From NCBI GenBank assembly GCA_019694835.1, contig JAIBBE010000127.1:1-54742 (forward strand): 54,742 bases of DNA, given 5' to 3'. Under the pieces are notes generated by a model that searched no databases, was not told the origin of the DNA, and worked only from the letters and a program-made list of their open reading frames with translations. Below, one piece after another: positions 36,974 to 45,864 of this stretch. Each line of letters starts with the position of its first letter. The first letter of the stretch is position 1. Source of the stretch: Fimbriimonadaceae bacterium (GTDB lineage: Bacteria; Armatimonadota; Fimbriimonadia; Fimbriimonadales; Fimbriimonadaceae). The translations under genes were made by a program, and so were the position numbers.

Positions 36974-38365
36974 TCATGGCTGTGACTCCGGAATAGGAAC
37001 ATACCGGCAGTCGCCCCCAATGAAGCAAAGCGGCCTCCGCTCGGGATTGATGTCCACGGCACGTAGGCCAGTAAGGCCCTGAGGTTCCGTCCAGGATGGC
37101 GGCTTCGGACGCCATGCAGCTGCCTTTTGCTCGACTTCGGCAATCAGAGCCGATGTAAGTTGCCGACGCAGGGTCGCAGCCTCCTTGGCCGCCTCGCGGG
37201 AGCCATCGTTGGAAGCGAGGGTTAACCAAAACAGCGCTTGGGCAGGATCAGCAATCACGCCAGTTCCAGATTTATAGTAAGTGCCAAGACGATACTGCGC
37301 GGCAACTAGCCCTTCTTCCGCACTGGCTTGATACAGCTTCGCGGCCTCGACTGGACTTACTTCGACACCCCGTCCGCTCTCAAACAGTACAGCGAGTGCA
37401 TACGCAGAGTCACGATACTTCTGCTTGAGGGCCCTACCGAAGAACGCAGCAGCGACCGGTAAGTGCCGGTGAGGATCCGTGAGGTAATAAATGCCTAACG
37501 CATGTAACGCGGGCGCATAATCCCGTCGGGCGGCCATCTCCAGGTACCGTCTACCTTCGTTTTGCCGGTCTGCGTCGGGCGCTGACAGGAGTTCCCGCGC
37601 AATCGCCAGTTGGGCTTGGAGGAGCCCTTCATCAGCCGCTACGCGGAGCCTTCTTAGCGCCTCATTCTCGTTTTTCGGAACGCCCTTACCTGCCTGATAC
37701 AACAACGCGAGCGCGTACTCTGCGGAGGGCAGCCCGTAGAGGGCGGCCTTGGAGATCCACCGCGCGGCAAGACTGGGGTCAGGCGCACTGCCTATGCCGT
37801 CAAGGTAGGCCGATCCAAGAGCAAGCATCGCTGCCGGATGTTCCTTCTCAGCGGCGGATCGATATAAGTCGAACGCTTTGCGCTTGTCCTGGGTGACACC
37901 CCTTCCGAACTGATGCGCCACCCCCTTTTGCAGCATGGCTTCGGCGTCCGCGAATCGGTGCTGGCGCAACTTCAACCTCTGTTGAGCGACCTCAGGCGAA
38001 TACGGCTTCAGAACGCGAAATGTAATCTCCACCTGGCCGGCAAAGCGAATGGGCCTGTCGGCCTTCGTCGCCGGTCCAAACCGCCATTGCCGGAGGGCGG
38101 CAATAGCGTTTTCATCCAGGCCAAGCCCCAGAGAGCGAGTGACTCGGATGTTGGTGGGAAAGCCGGACTCATCGACTACAAACGACAGAAACACGGATCC
38201 GGATAGTCCCGCCTCACTGGCGTCTTCGCTGTAGACGGCTTCCACTTTGCTGATCACGGTAGGAGGCACCACGCCGGGGTCTCCGGACCGGTATTGGGCC
38301 GTACTCAGGAGCGCCACCGAGTGCATGCAGAGGACGATGCGCAATGCGCTTTCCATTTTTTGCAT
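36974..38365 (-). CDS. Secreted TonB C-terminal/Sel1-repeat protein
   Basis: A 463-residue protein from ATG 38365. A weak signal peptide (ALRIVLCMHSVALLSTAQ) is followed by a TonB C-terminal-like domain at about 30-125 (AGLSGSVFLSFVVDESG, LRQWRFGPA), then eight or so Sel1-type repeats (AMLALGSAYLDGIG, AEYALALLYQAGKGV, and so on). TonB C-terminal domains bind TonB boxes or simply act as secreted adaptors. Without the transmembrane helix and Pro-rich region it is not an energy-transducing TonB. A decayed paralogue follows at 38800-39285. Confidence 0.75.
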   Translation of the reverse strand: MQKMESALRIVLCMHSVALLSTAQYRSGDPGVVPPTVISKVEAVYSEDASEAGLSGSVFLSFVVDESGFPTNIRVTRSLGLGLDENAIAALRQWRFGPATKADRPIRFAGQVEITFRVLKPYSPEVAQQRLKLRQHRFADAEAMLQKGVAHQFGRGVTQDKRKAFDLYRSAAEKEHPAAMLALGSAYLDGIGSAPDPSLAARWISKAALYGLPSAEYALALLYQAGKGVPKNENEALRRLRVAADEGLLQAQLAIARELLSAPDADRQNEGRRYLEMAARRDYAPALHALGIYYLTDPHRHLPVAAAFFGRALKQKYRDSAYALAVLFESGRGVEVSPVEAAKLYQASAEEGLVAAQYRLGTYYKSGTGVIADPAQALFWLTLASNDGSREAAKEAATLRRQLTSALIAEVEQKAAAWRPKPPSWTEPQGLTGLRAVDINPERRPLCFIGGDCRYVPIPESQP

Positions 38366-38566
38366 TGTAGCTTCGCGGTCCGCGACGGAGCGCGTCCCTC
38401 TTCTTTGCTGCATTCAGGCTAAGTCAAGCTCGCGGACAACCTTCCAGAACTCTTGGACCCCTTTCTCGCTCGTACAACGCATGCGTGGGTGAAGACGGAA
38501 CATCCGCCTGAGAAAAACCCCAAAGGAGCACAAAACAATGTTTCACTTCACACCTTCAAACCCGCC

Positions 38567-38757
38567 ATGCAGACCTTCGCGCTGTCCATTCTGCTGGTCA
38601 CCCTCGCAGCGGCGCAAACCCCCAACCCAGCCAGTCACGACCCAACCGGCTCAATGCCGAAGTGAACGACCCCATCACCCAGGCTGCCGCCACACGCACC
38701 ACCACCTCCGAGTCGCCCGCGCTCGCAAGACTTCCAATTCCCGCTCCAAAGCACTAG
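38567..38757 (+). pseudogene. Small secreted protein, frameshifted
   Basis: ATG 38567 gives a good signal peptide (MQTFALSILLVTLAAAQ) and stops after 32 residues. Protein-like sequence resumes in another frame from 38644 (NRLNAEVNDPITQAAATRTT) to a TAG at 38757. A one-base indel would join them into a roughly 60-residue secreted peptide. An ATG at 38538 has a better ribosome-binding site (GGAG) but opens a frame that is not protein-like. Confidence 0.4.
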
Positions 38758-38799
38758 ACGGCTCCGATGCCGCCACCAACTCGGCCTTAAAACTGGAGG

Positions 38800-39285
38800 G
38801 CAATGTCGGTTGGTCCACGGAGGGGGCGAATTGAAAAGCTACGCCCTGTGTGAGCATCTGTTCGGCCTCTGCCAGCCGGCGCTCTCACTGTTTCTCTTTT
38901 GTTCGGCAACCGCAGGGGAGTAGTCTTTCATCACATGGAATGTGACCTCCGCCTGAGCCGAACATTGCACTGGCTTGCCGCCTCTCCTGGCAGGTTCAAA
39001 CCCTCCATTGGCGCATGGCTACGAGTGCGTTCTGGTCCAAACCCAGTCCGAGCGGACGCATGACTTTGATCTGAGTAGGCAAACCGGTCTGATCGATGAT
39101 GAAGGTAAGGAGCACAGACCCGGACAAGCCTGTCTCCCTGGCGTCATCGCTGTAGTCAGCTTCCACCTTGCTCTTTAGAACGGGGGGAGTGACCACAGGG
39201 TCCCAAGCCTGTATTGGGCGGCGCAAACGGCCGCTGCCGCGACTACGTTGAGGATAGCCCGTGAAACTTCCGCCATCGTGAGCAT
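38800..39285 (-). pseudogene. Decayed paralogue of the TonB/Sel1 gene
   Basis: From ATG 39285 one frame gives a signal peptide (VVAAAAVCAAQYR). A second frame gives the TonB C-terminal core (VLKSKVEADYSDDARETGLS, GSVLLTFIIDQTG, MRQWR). After an extra G, a third gives FEPARRGGKPVQCSAQAEV, then LAEAEQMLTQGVAFQF. All align in order with the intact gene at 36974-38365, which reads FADAEAMLQKGVAHQF at the last point. The Sel1 part is missing. This is a tandem duplicate decayed by at least three frameshifts. Confidence 0.75.
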
Positions 39286-39499
39286 TGTAACGCCCGGTTG
39301 GGATGAAGTTCACTGAGGGCTTGCTGGCCTAACTGCTTGTGTCCGGCTCACCAATGAGTTCGAAAAGCCATGCGGCCTGAATCGCAGGGCACCTTAGATC
39401 TAGTATTTCTAAAAGACCATTGTCTCTGCGCCAACAAACGGCACCTGCTGGGGTGAGAGCGAGCAACGCTCTCGAACGATCACTAAGGAGAACGACCCG

Positions 39500-39967
39500 A
39501 TGAAAGTATTCACGACCCGTGTGGCCCTGCTGGCCCTGACCGCTCTCACCCTTGTCGATACGGCTGCCGCCCAGACGCGCCGCCGCTACCTGCCGGACGA
39601 TGTTCGTGATAGTGTTGAGCGCTCTGAACGCCCAAGCGCCCGTCGCCTGCCGCCGAACGAGGTGGACAACGAGGTTAGCGAGCAAGACGACATCGAATCA
39701 CCACGCGTACCACAGGGTTCGTCACGGCCCGGGTCGATGCCTCGCCAACCTTCACAGGCAACGCCGCCTGTGTTCGCAATCTATGACGATTACCGGAATT
39801 TCTGCGGCCACTTCGTTGCTGACACGCAGGGTACCCTGTACCGCGTGTTGGATGGCGGCGAGGTGATCCCGCAGCCTGAAGGTCGTTTGGTCCGTCAGCA
39901 TGACGCTCGGACGTTTCTGGCGGTGAATCTAGCCGGCCAGCCTTATATTGCTCTGCGGATCCGCTGA
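39500..39967 (+). CDS. Secreted protein of unknown function
   Basis: A 155-residue exported protein with AGGAG ten bases before ATG and a signal peptide (VALLALTALTLVDTAAAQT). The middle is charged and Pro-rich (RRRYLPDDVRDSVE...SRPGSMPRQPS). The C-terminal 70 residues look folded (FAIYDDYRNFCGHFVADT, GTLYRVLDGGEVI). No family is recognised. It precedes an M48-like peptidase gene by 73 bp on the same strand. Confidence 0.7.
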   Translation: MKVFTTRVALLALTALTLVDTAAAQTRRRYLPDDVRDSVERSERPSARRLPPNEVDNEVSEQDDIESPRVPQGSSRPGSMPRQPSQATPPVFAIYDDYRNFCGHFVADTQGTLYRVLDGGEVIPQPEGRLVRQHDARTFLAVNLAGQPYIALRIR

Positions 39968-40040
39968 CAATTCGGGGCCCTCGCTGATCCCGAGGGCCCG
40001 CTCCCTAACCACACCGCTTACGTCCCATGAGGTCCGACCT

Positions 40041-40691
40041 ATGAAACAGTTTATTGCGCTACTGGTACTCTTATTGTGCATCCGTGCCGTATTTGCACAA
40101 CCGAATGTGATTTCCATCGGCGATGTCCGTCTGAAGGTCTTCACCTCGAGCGGCGACCGTGAGCTTGACCAGGAACTGCGAGCCGAACATCGGCGCATTC
40201 AGACGACGTTCGCAGTGCAAACAGCACTGTTGTTCTTCGATGACGTAGAAAGCCCCAATGCGCTGGCCACACCACGTCAACTGCGTCCGGGCACACAAGG
40301 CACTATCCTGGTCGGACTGAATCTCGCCAGCCAGACGTTGACCAACCCTGAGCAGCGCGGTGATGCGCTGATTGGAATTCTAGCTCACGAGATGGCGCAC
40401 ATCGTTCAGTTTGCTTCCGAGATCGACTATTTATCCGGTACCGAGCGGGAGCGTCAAGCCGACTTTCTCGCTGGGTACTACGTGGCTCGGGAGAAGGGTC
40501 GGGGACGCCGGATTGATCTCATGCGCGTTGCCGATTGCATGTTCGCGGTTGGGGGCGGCGACCATGGCTCACCCCGAGAGCGGGCCGCAATGATGCTGCA
40601 CGGGTACCGTGCAGGCCACCTGGGGGTCGCTCAGGCTGTAAAGCTCTCTGTCGAGCTAATTCGCCGTGGTGCTTATCAGCGGCTGCCGTAA
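40041..40691 (+). CDS. Secreted M48-like zinc metallopeptidase
   Basis: A 216-residue protein from ATG 40041 (GAGG upstream) with a signal peptide (MKQFIALLVLLLCIRAVFAQ). The zinc site is HEMAH (HExxH) with a downstream ERQADFLAGYY, the third ligand pattern of M48 peptidases. It is shorter than Ste24/HtpX proteins and lacks their membrane helices, so it resembles the soluble periplasmic BepA/YfgC type without TPRs. It probably forms an operon with the preceding secreted protein. Confidence 0.75.
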   Translation: MKQFIALLVLLLCIRAVFAQPNVISIGDVRLKVFTSSGDRELDQELRAEHRRIQTTFAVQTALLFFDDVESPNALATPRQLRPGTQGTILVGLNLASQTLTNPEQRGDALIGILAHEMAHIVQFASEIDYLSGTERERQADFLAGYYVAREKGRGRRIDLMRVADCMFAVGGGDHGSPRERAAMMLHGYRAGHLGVAQAVKLSVELIRRGAYQRLP

Positions 40692-41408
40692 CCAGTAGTA
40701 CCGTCCAACCTATGTTCCAGGAACTCCTCATCCGCGCGCGGTTGCTTGCGCTCCGGTGCATCCACGCCCAGAGGCGGACGTGCGGCACACCAGTGCCAGA
40801 ACGAAACGGGGCATACGACGAAGGTATTGCAACCGGCGGGCCAGTGCAGGGGGTGAGGCGCGGTGACGACGATCAGGCGGCGGGCTTCTACGTCGCCGCC
40901 GTTTTCTTTAGCGGCTACCCCGTCACGAGGTTCACGCCAGCCTTCTTCGCCTTCGCCCAGCGCTGCTCCATGGATTGGGGCGCGCTTGCACATCGCATCC
41001 GCATCCCAAAGTGCGGGAGCGGCTCAACAGGCTAACGCGGCAGTAGAGGGCAGTCACAAAGCAACTAACGGTGGCTGGGAAAACGAAACAGCGGAGCCGG
41101 TTGTTGTCAGGGATAACCGGCCCCGCTCGCTTCGAGATGCGCTCTTTGCCGGGAGCTTTAAGCCTCGGGGGACCGCATTCGAAGCGGCAACTCACTCTAG
41201 AGAGGGCTAGTGCTTGCCGGTGGCGATTCTCTCCAACTATTTCGTGAACCGCCGCCGCCAGTCCACGGTGCCATAGCGTCGAAGTCCATCCAGATCCCGG
41301 TGGCGCGCTGCGTGGGCCCCGTCCTGCGGGGCTGCCACAAAGTTTCGGGTTGAAGCAGCGGCTTATTCAACCGCAGTTGACATACGCGTGAGGTACGATC
41401 GAGCAAAC
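40692..41408. other. Stretch without a convincing gene
   Basis: Several open frames on both strands (for example minus 40676-40993 and plus 40535-41035) are arginine- or proline-rich and look like shadows in GC-rich DNA. I see no repeat or strong hairpin. Part of it may be decayed sequence at the junction between accessory blocks. Confidence 0.5.
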
Positions 41409-42113
41409 ATGCCAGCGAACATCGCGATCCTCCAACGACTTTGCTCCTGCGCGTTCGCGCAGGAAGCCGAAGTACTTCAGTTCATGGTCGAGGTACGCAA
41501 GGCGAACGACCTCCGCGACGCCGCCGATAAGTACCCTGTCCTGATCTTTTTCTGTGACTGGCTCCTCCACCCCGTGCTCACATTTAAGCAGGCTCAAGCG
41601 GTCCTGAAGGGATTGGACGACTTCATCGAGGACACCAAACGAGGGCTTAACGTCGAGCAGAAATATATCAACTTCATTGGACCACTCGTGACTTTGCGGC
41701 GGCTACAGCATGAGCTCGCCGTCTTCCTTACGGAGCACGAGTTCGATACGTCCGTCGTGAGCGGGGAGAAATGGTTTCGGTTCCTCTCCCTGTATGTCGA
41801 TCAGATCGAGCGCGCCGAGGTACGGTCCGAGAACCCAGCTAAGCTTGGGCTCAAGCACATCGACAGTATCACCATCAGAAAGTCATTAGTCACCTTGGGA
41901 GCCCCAGCTGGAGTTAATGACAGGTTCAACTTCAGGATCGTTTGGACGCTCAAGCACAACGGGAACCCCGTTTACGAGATCGCGAATGAGCTGTGGTCAC
42001 CAGCAACCCCGGCGAATGTGAGCGTGCCTGTGTTGAATGAACTGACGTTTCCGGACGGTTCGGTGAGGAGGCAACTCTTGAAGTCGGCTACGTTCTTTGG
42101 CGAGAAGAAGTAG
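41409..42113 (+). CDS. Hypothetical protein
   Basis: A 234-residue soluble protein from ATG 41409 (an in-frame GTG lies at 41388). The first 110 residues are helical (EAEVLQFMVEVRKANDLRDAADKYP, VLTFKQAQAVLKGLDDFIED). The last 100 look mixed alpha/beta with Trp-rich segments (NFRIVWTLKHNGNPVYEIANELWSP). No family is recognised. It ends 17 bp before the integrase remnant, which suggests it entered with, or was truncated by, the same rearrangement. Confidence 0.6.
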   Translation: MPANIAILQRLCSCAFAQEAEVLQFMVEVRKANDLRDAADKYPVLIFFCDWLLHPVLTFKQAQAVLKGLDDFIEDTKRGLNVEQKYINFIGPLVTLRRLQHELAVFLTEHEFDTSVVSGEKWFRFLSLYVDQIERAEVRSENPAKLGLKHIDSITIRKSLVTLGAPAGVNDRFNFRIVWTLKHNGNPVYEIANELWSPATPANVSVPVLNELTFPDGSVRRQLLKSATFFGEKK

Positions 42114-42129
42114 GCATGGACTTTGCCAA

Positions 42130-42620
42130 GCGGCCGACAACTGCCCGCCCCCGAAGTGGCGGCCGGGATCGCGAAGGTGCGCGGCGCCAAGCGGCAGGTG
42201 AGGGCAGGGAACTGGCTGTCGCAGGACCAGGCCCAGCAACTCCTGCTGCTGCCCAATGACAAGACGCTCAAAGGGAAGCGCGACCAGGCTCTGCTGGCGC
42301 TGCTGCTCGGCTGTGGGCTGCGCCGAGCGGAACTAGCAGCTCTGAAGATCGAGGAGGTGCAGCAGCGCGATGGGCGCTGGGTGATTGTCGACCTGGAGGG
42401 GAAGGGAAACCGCGTCCGTTCGGTGCCGATGCCGAACTGGGCGAAGGCGGCCATCGACCGCTGGACCGCGGCTGCCGGCATCGCCGCCGGCAATCTCATG
42501 AGGCCAGTGAATAAGGCCGACGAGCTTGTTGGCACGAGCATGACCGCGCAGTCGGTGTTGAGGTCGTGGAGCGCTACAGCAACCGCTTAGGCGTCCGAGT
42601 CGCGCCACATGACCTGCGGC
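42130..42620 (+). pseudogene. Broken second copy of the tyrosine recombinase
   Basis: Similarity to the intact integrase begins at the codons after residue 95 and ends right after the HDLR codons at 42620. The N-terminal domain and the catalytic LGHAS and Tyr segments are therefore gone. One base is lost near 42560 (GTGTTGAGG against GTGTTTGAGATC). The remaining protein sequence is very similar (LSQDQAQQLLLLP, GLRRAELAAL). It marks an old copy of the same integrase, or the scar of recombination between two copies. Bases 42621-42788 hold nothing recognisable. Confidence 0.85.
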
Positions 42621-42788
42621 AAGAAGGAAGGTGTACGATCTGTTCAACGACACTATCGTTTTCCTTGAATTGCGGAGATCGGAATAGCTCCCACTACAGG
42701 TCCCCATGACGCTCTGGCGTCGATGACCACTCAAAATGCCGCTGGGCTGTGCATCCACGCTTCACGGCCCGACAGAGGACGGAGGCGG

Positions 42789-43787
42789 CTAACCCGTCTT
42801 CTCGGTGAGCTGTTCCATCAGGCCCGGAATGGTCTTCACGTATGCCAACCGCTCCGGCATGGTGCTACGCGTTCTGGCAATCCAACTCAGTGCCTGGCTT
42901 ACGTGGAATAGGTTGCTTACCGGCGCACAGGCTCCCGGCACCACCACGGTGTTGCTGACGGGGAGTTGATGCGGCTTGCAGTTCTTGGCATGTTCCACGC
43001 TGCCGTCGTAGCCGACGTTGATGATGTTCCAAACTCTCGCTGCAGCGTGAGGCCCCCATTCTTTCGCCACGTCGCGGTTGACCCATTCGATCAGCGAAGA
43101 AGCCTCTGTATCGGTCTTCAACCACTCCGCATGTAAGCTCTTCTCCTGCGGCAGGTGGTCAAGTTGGGCCTTTAGATATGCGGCGATGTCTTCCGGATCG
43201 AGCGATTGCACGTGCCGGCGCCGCAGCCGGCTGTCCTGGAGCCCAAACATCATTCCATTGGCACAGATCAGCCGAAGCCAGCTGAACGTTATCTCGAGCA
43301 TGGTGCTCGTGTCCACGGAATTTAGGCAGTGGATCCGCAATACGAGGGGGTAGCCGTCGCCAGGATCAAAATCTACGCCGGGTATTGCGCAGCTCCACTG
43401 CATCCGCTCCCCGTACTCCGAAAGCAACAGCGTCGATTCCTCGCCAGACAGGTCGATGTGGAGCATCTTCAACGCCCGAAAGACGGATGCCAGCACATCC
43501 CTATGCTGGATCAAGGAGTATGTCTTCGAGACCGTGGCGACCGGCATCGGGTCGTCGGTGATCTTCAGCGGCTCTCGCCGGATCTCATCTTTGAAGCGGT
43601 TCTCTTGGTTCCCAACGCGGAAGGGGTGCCTGCTGAAAACGGGCAGCTCACGGAACAGGTCAGCGGCCGTTCCTGTCAGCTCTACGACATTCGCACCTTC
43701 CCATGTCCAGTTGGTGAGCCGCGCCTGCAGGGTCTGTTCAGTTCCGAAATTGTTCGGTGTCATCATTAGGGTTCTTGGTAAGTTCAT
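42789..43787 (-). CDS. DUF932 plasmid/phage-type protein
   Basis: A 332-residue protein matching the DUF932 (TIGR03299-like) shape: PVATVSKTYSLIQHRDVLASVF, then LRIHCLNSVDTSTMLEITFSWLRLICANGM. Proteins of this family are carried by phages and plasmids, often near recombination genes; their role is not established. The start is uncertain: ATG 43787 or 43766, or the open frame back to TTG 43895, none with a strong ribosome-binding site. GTTGCAC occurs at 43972-43978 and 43982-43988, with an inverted copy at 44060-44066, upstream of the gene. It is a possible operator. Confidence 0.75.
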   Translation of the reverse strand: MNLPRTLMMTPNNFGTEQTLQARLTNWTWEGANVVELTGTAADLFRELPVFSRHPFRVGNQENRFKDEIRREPLKITDDPMPVATVSKTYSLIQHRDVLASVFRALKMLHIDLSGEESTLLLSEYGERMQWSCAIPGVDFDPGDGYPLVLRIHCLNSVDTSTMLEITFSWLRLICANGMMFGLQDSRLRRRHVQSLDPEDIAAYLKAQLDHLPQEKSLHAEWLKTDTEASSLIEWVNRDVAKEWGPHAAARVWNIINVGYDGSVEHAKNCKPHQLPVSNTVVVPGACAPVSNLFHVSQALSWIARTRSTMPERLAYVKTIPGLMEQLTEKTG

Positions 43788-44069
43788 CGACTTGCCAGCG
43801 CCCGGTCCCGCTTCTCCCCGACGGTCAAGGTGCTCGACAAACAAAGGAAAGTTGTCATAACGTAGCGCACGCGCAGGGGCTAACTCAAGTCGCAAGGGCG
43901 TGAGGGCTCAGAACAACTTCAACCGAGTCCTTCAGCACCGGAATGCCGGCTGGAACCGCAGCAGAAGGCGCGTTGCACGCTGTTGCACGATCACACGGCC
44001 AGCGTGCCCGCCAGAAATCACTCAGCAATAAGCAGTTGGAGCCAATAAGCCGCTCACGTGTGCAACGTT

Positions 44070-44086
44070 CCTTTATGTTCCACTAC
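44070..44086 (+). repeat. 17-bp inverted repeat, left arm
   Basis: CCTTTATGTTCCACTAC; exact inverted copy at 44418-44434. Confidence 0.85.
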
Positions 44087-44417
44087 GCATCCCCGGGTTG
44101 ATCGCAGGGTGTCTGCTGGGCTGTTCCTGCGAAAGTTTGCCGGCAGTCCCTGAAATATTCTGAAACCGGCACTGGTTCGTGAGCCGCCGTGAAAGAAAGC
44201 AGCAACTTCGACGGCAATTTGTGAAAGGCGCGCCCTTCGCGCCTGGTGTTCTCGTTGGTTCTCACCTTATCGCCGAACTTCGCATCCGCGCTCGCCGGTT
44301 CGCGCGGATCCTCGAACGAATCTCATCCATTTGCAGCTTGCGTCGCGGCCTACCAGCCGTTCGCGAAGTATCTCAGCAGATCTCACCAGCGAAGTATTGA
44401 GGTGCAGCGGAAACGCG

Positions 44418-44434
44418 GTAGTGGAACATAAAGG
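44418..44434 (-). repeat. 17-bp inverted repeat, right arm
   Basis: Reverse complement of 44070-44086, with no mismatch over 17 bp. Confidence 0.85.
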
Positions 44435-44765
44435 GTTGTACATACAAGGTGCCTGATTCTGGCACTTATCCCACGCCGTTTCAGCTGCTTGCGTGTACCG
44501 CAGCTTCGGCCCTCTTGTGCGTACAAAGTACGTACAACCCAAAGAAGGCGAAAGGGTGGCGTGTACCACTTCCCTGCCCCAGCCTAGAACGGTAAGAAGC
44601 GCGAGGGCGCCCAGGCCTAGAGCCCTTGCCGTGGGCATCGGGATTCACGAGAAGCGCGGACGCCTCTCTAAGGCCGGAGCCGCTCGGCCTGGTGATTTGC
44701 AGTCCATGACAAGCGTACGGAAGATGCTTTGTGAACGGTTACGATAAAGAGGAAGGAGTTTGCCG

Positions 44766-44999
44766 ATGGCGCAGCTTGATTGGTCCCAGTGCCCAGCCGT
44801 GGAAAGCATCCCCGGTAAACGGAGCGGCGCATGGGTATTCAAGGGTACCCGGATGCCGGTGTCTGCGGTGTTCGAGAACCTTCAGGATATGAGCGTCGAT
44901 GAGCTTATCGAGGAGTTCGGCGTTACGCGCGAGCAGGTGCAATCCGTTCTCGAATTCGTGGCTCATAGCGTGGAAGCTCCGGCTCCCCGGCATTCCTGA
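44766..44999 (+). CDS. DUF433-family antitoxin-like protein
   Basis: A 77-residue protein from ATG 44766, with GGAAGGAG seven bases upstream. It has the DUF433 pattern: IPGKRSGAWVFKGTRMPVSAVFENL, DELIEEFGVTREQVQSVLEF. DUF433 proteins have a helix-turn-helix-like fold and are often paired with DUF5615 PIN-like proteins as antitoxins. The stop overlaps the next start by one base (TGATG), the usual toxin-antitoxin coupling. It would help keep the plasmid in the population. Confidence 0.8.
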   Translation: MAQLDWSQCPAVESIPGKRSGAWVFKGTRMPVSAVFENLQDMSVDELIEEFGVTREQVQSVLEFVAHSVEAPAPRHS

Positions 45000-45352
45000 T
45001 GCTCGTTCTTTTCGACAACGGTACGCCGCGTACTCTCGCCCGCTATCTGATCGACCGCCATGCGGTCACCGAAGCACGGGCGCGTGGGTGGGAAGAGCTT
45101 GAAAACGGGGATCTTTTGGAAGCTGCCGAGTCCGCCGGCTTCGACGTGTTGGTCACAACCGACAAGAATCTGCGTTATCAGCAGAACCTCTCCGGGAGGA
45201 AAATAGCGATTGTTGTGCTGGGGCAGGGCCGGTGGAGTCTCGTGAAGCCTCATGCCGCAGAGGTCGCCGCTGCCGTGAATGCGGCGGAAGCCGGCAGCTA
45301 TGTCGAGGTGAACATTGCGCTGCAGCCCAAGCGCCGGCCGGATGAGGCCTGA
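44999..45352 (+). CDS. DUF5615 PIN-like toxin
   Basis: A 117-residue protein with the DUF5615 (Mut7-C/PIN-like) pattern: FDNGTPRTLARYL with the first acidic residue, EAAESAGFDVLVTTDKNLRYQQN with TTD, and IAIVVLGQGRW. PIN-like proteins are usually RNases. It is translated with the DUF433 gene. Confidence 0.8.
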   Translation: MLVLFDNGTPRTLARYLIDRHAVTEARARGWEELENGDLLEAAESAGFDVLVTTDKNLRYQQNLSGRKIAIVVLGQGRWSLVKPHAAEVAAAVNAAEAGSYVEVNIALQPKRRPDEA

Positions 45353-45864
45353 CCCCATCACGCTATTCGCCGCCGCTCGGGTTTGCTGACTTCTGCGCGA
45401 TGAATGCTGGGCGTGGCGCTGAGGTTTGCGAAGTCACTGCTTAGTCGCTGTTTGCCGGTTCCAACATGTCCCGCCCGGCGTCCAAAGGAAGGCGCGGACA
45501 GCAGGCCCTCCATGCCAGCAGCGTGTCCGGCCGCGCATCTCAGCAGGCCGCTTTTTTGACTCAGCATTTGTTAGCATTTTGGGCTTGCCTAAACTCGCCA
45601 TAACCGCGTTCTACAGGCACCCGGCAACCCCGTATACGGCGCAACGGTGTGCGGAAAGCTGTACCTTTCCGCACACCAAAATGGGCTTCGGAAACTCCTT
45701 TGTTTTCAGTAGTGCTTTTTAGGCCCGCGCGAAGGACTTTCCGCACACCCCTAAGAGCCTTGCGCGACCCCTCGAACCACGTGTCCAGCCCAACCCAACC
45801 ACGCCAGTAGTCGTGATCCCATCCCCTTCACGTAACGAAGGGCCCACGCCCCAGATCCGCCGCG
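45353..45864. other. 512-bp stretch without a convincing gene, with repeats
   Basis: The only notable structure is a perfect 13-bp inverted repeat at 45646-45677 and a third copy of its arm at 45737-45749 (listed separately). A 73-codon minus-strand frame (45719-45940) overlaps the nuclease gene and looks like a shadow. Confidence 0.5.
45646..45677. repeat. Perfect 13-bp inverted repeat with a third nearby copy
   Basis: GGTGTGCGGAAAG (45646-45658), six bases, then CTTTCCGCACACC (45665-45677). The right arm recurs exactly at 45737-45749, 72 bp away. Repetition of the arm argues for a protein-binding site and not only a terminator hairpin; no T-run follows on either strand. Confidence 0.7.

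Larger units (their letters stand above)
43896..44765. other. 870-bp non-coding stretch with a 17-bp inverted repeat
   Basis: No clear gene is present; the best frame (minus 44083-44265) is short. CCTTTATGTTCCACTAC at 44070-44086 is repeated exactly in inverted orientation at 44418-44434, bounding 365 bp. A second inverted pair (GGGTTGTAC near 44433 and GTACAACCC near 44532) follows. The layout could be a MITE-like element or paired protein-binding sites. Confidence 0.5.

Noticed and set aside
40535..41035. 166-codon + strand frame over the end of the M48-like gene
   Set aside because: It overlaps a clearly coding gene in another frame and has an Arg/Pro-rich shadow composition.
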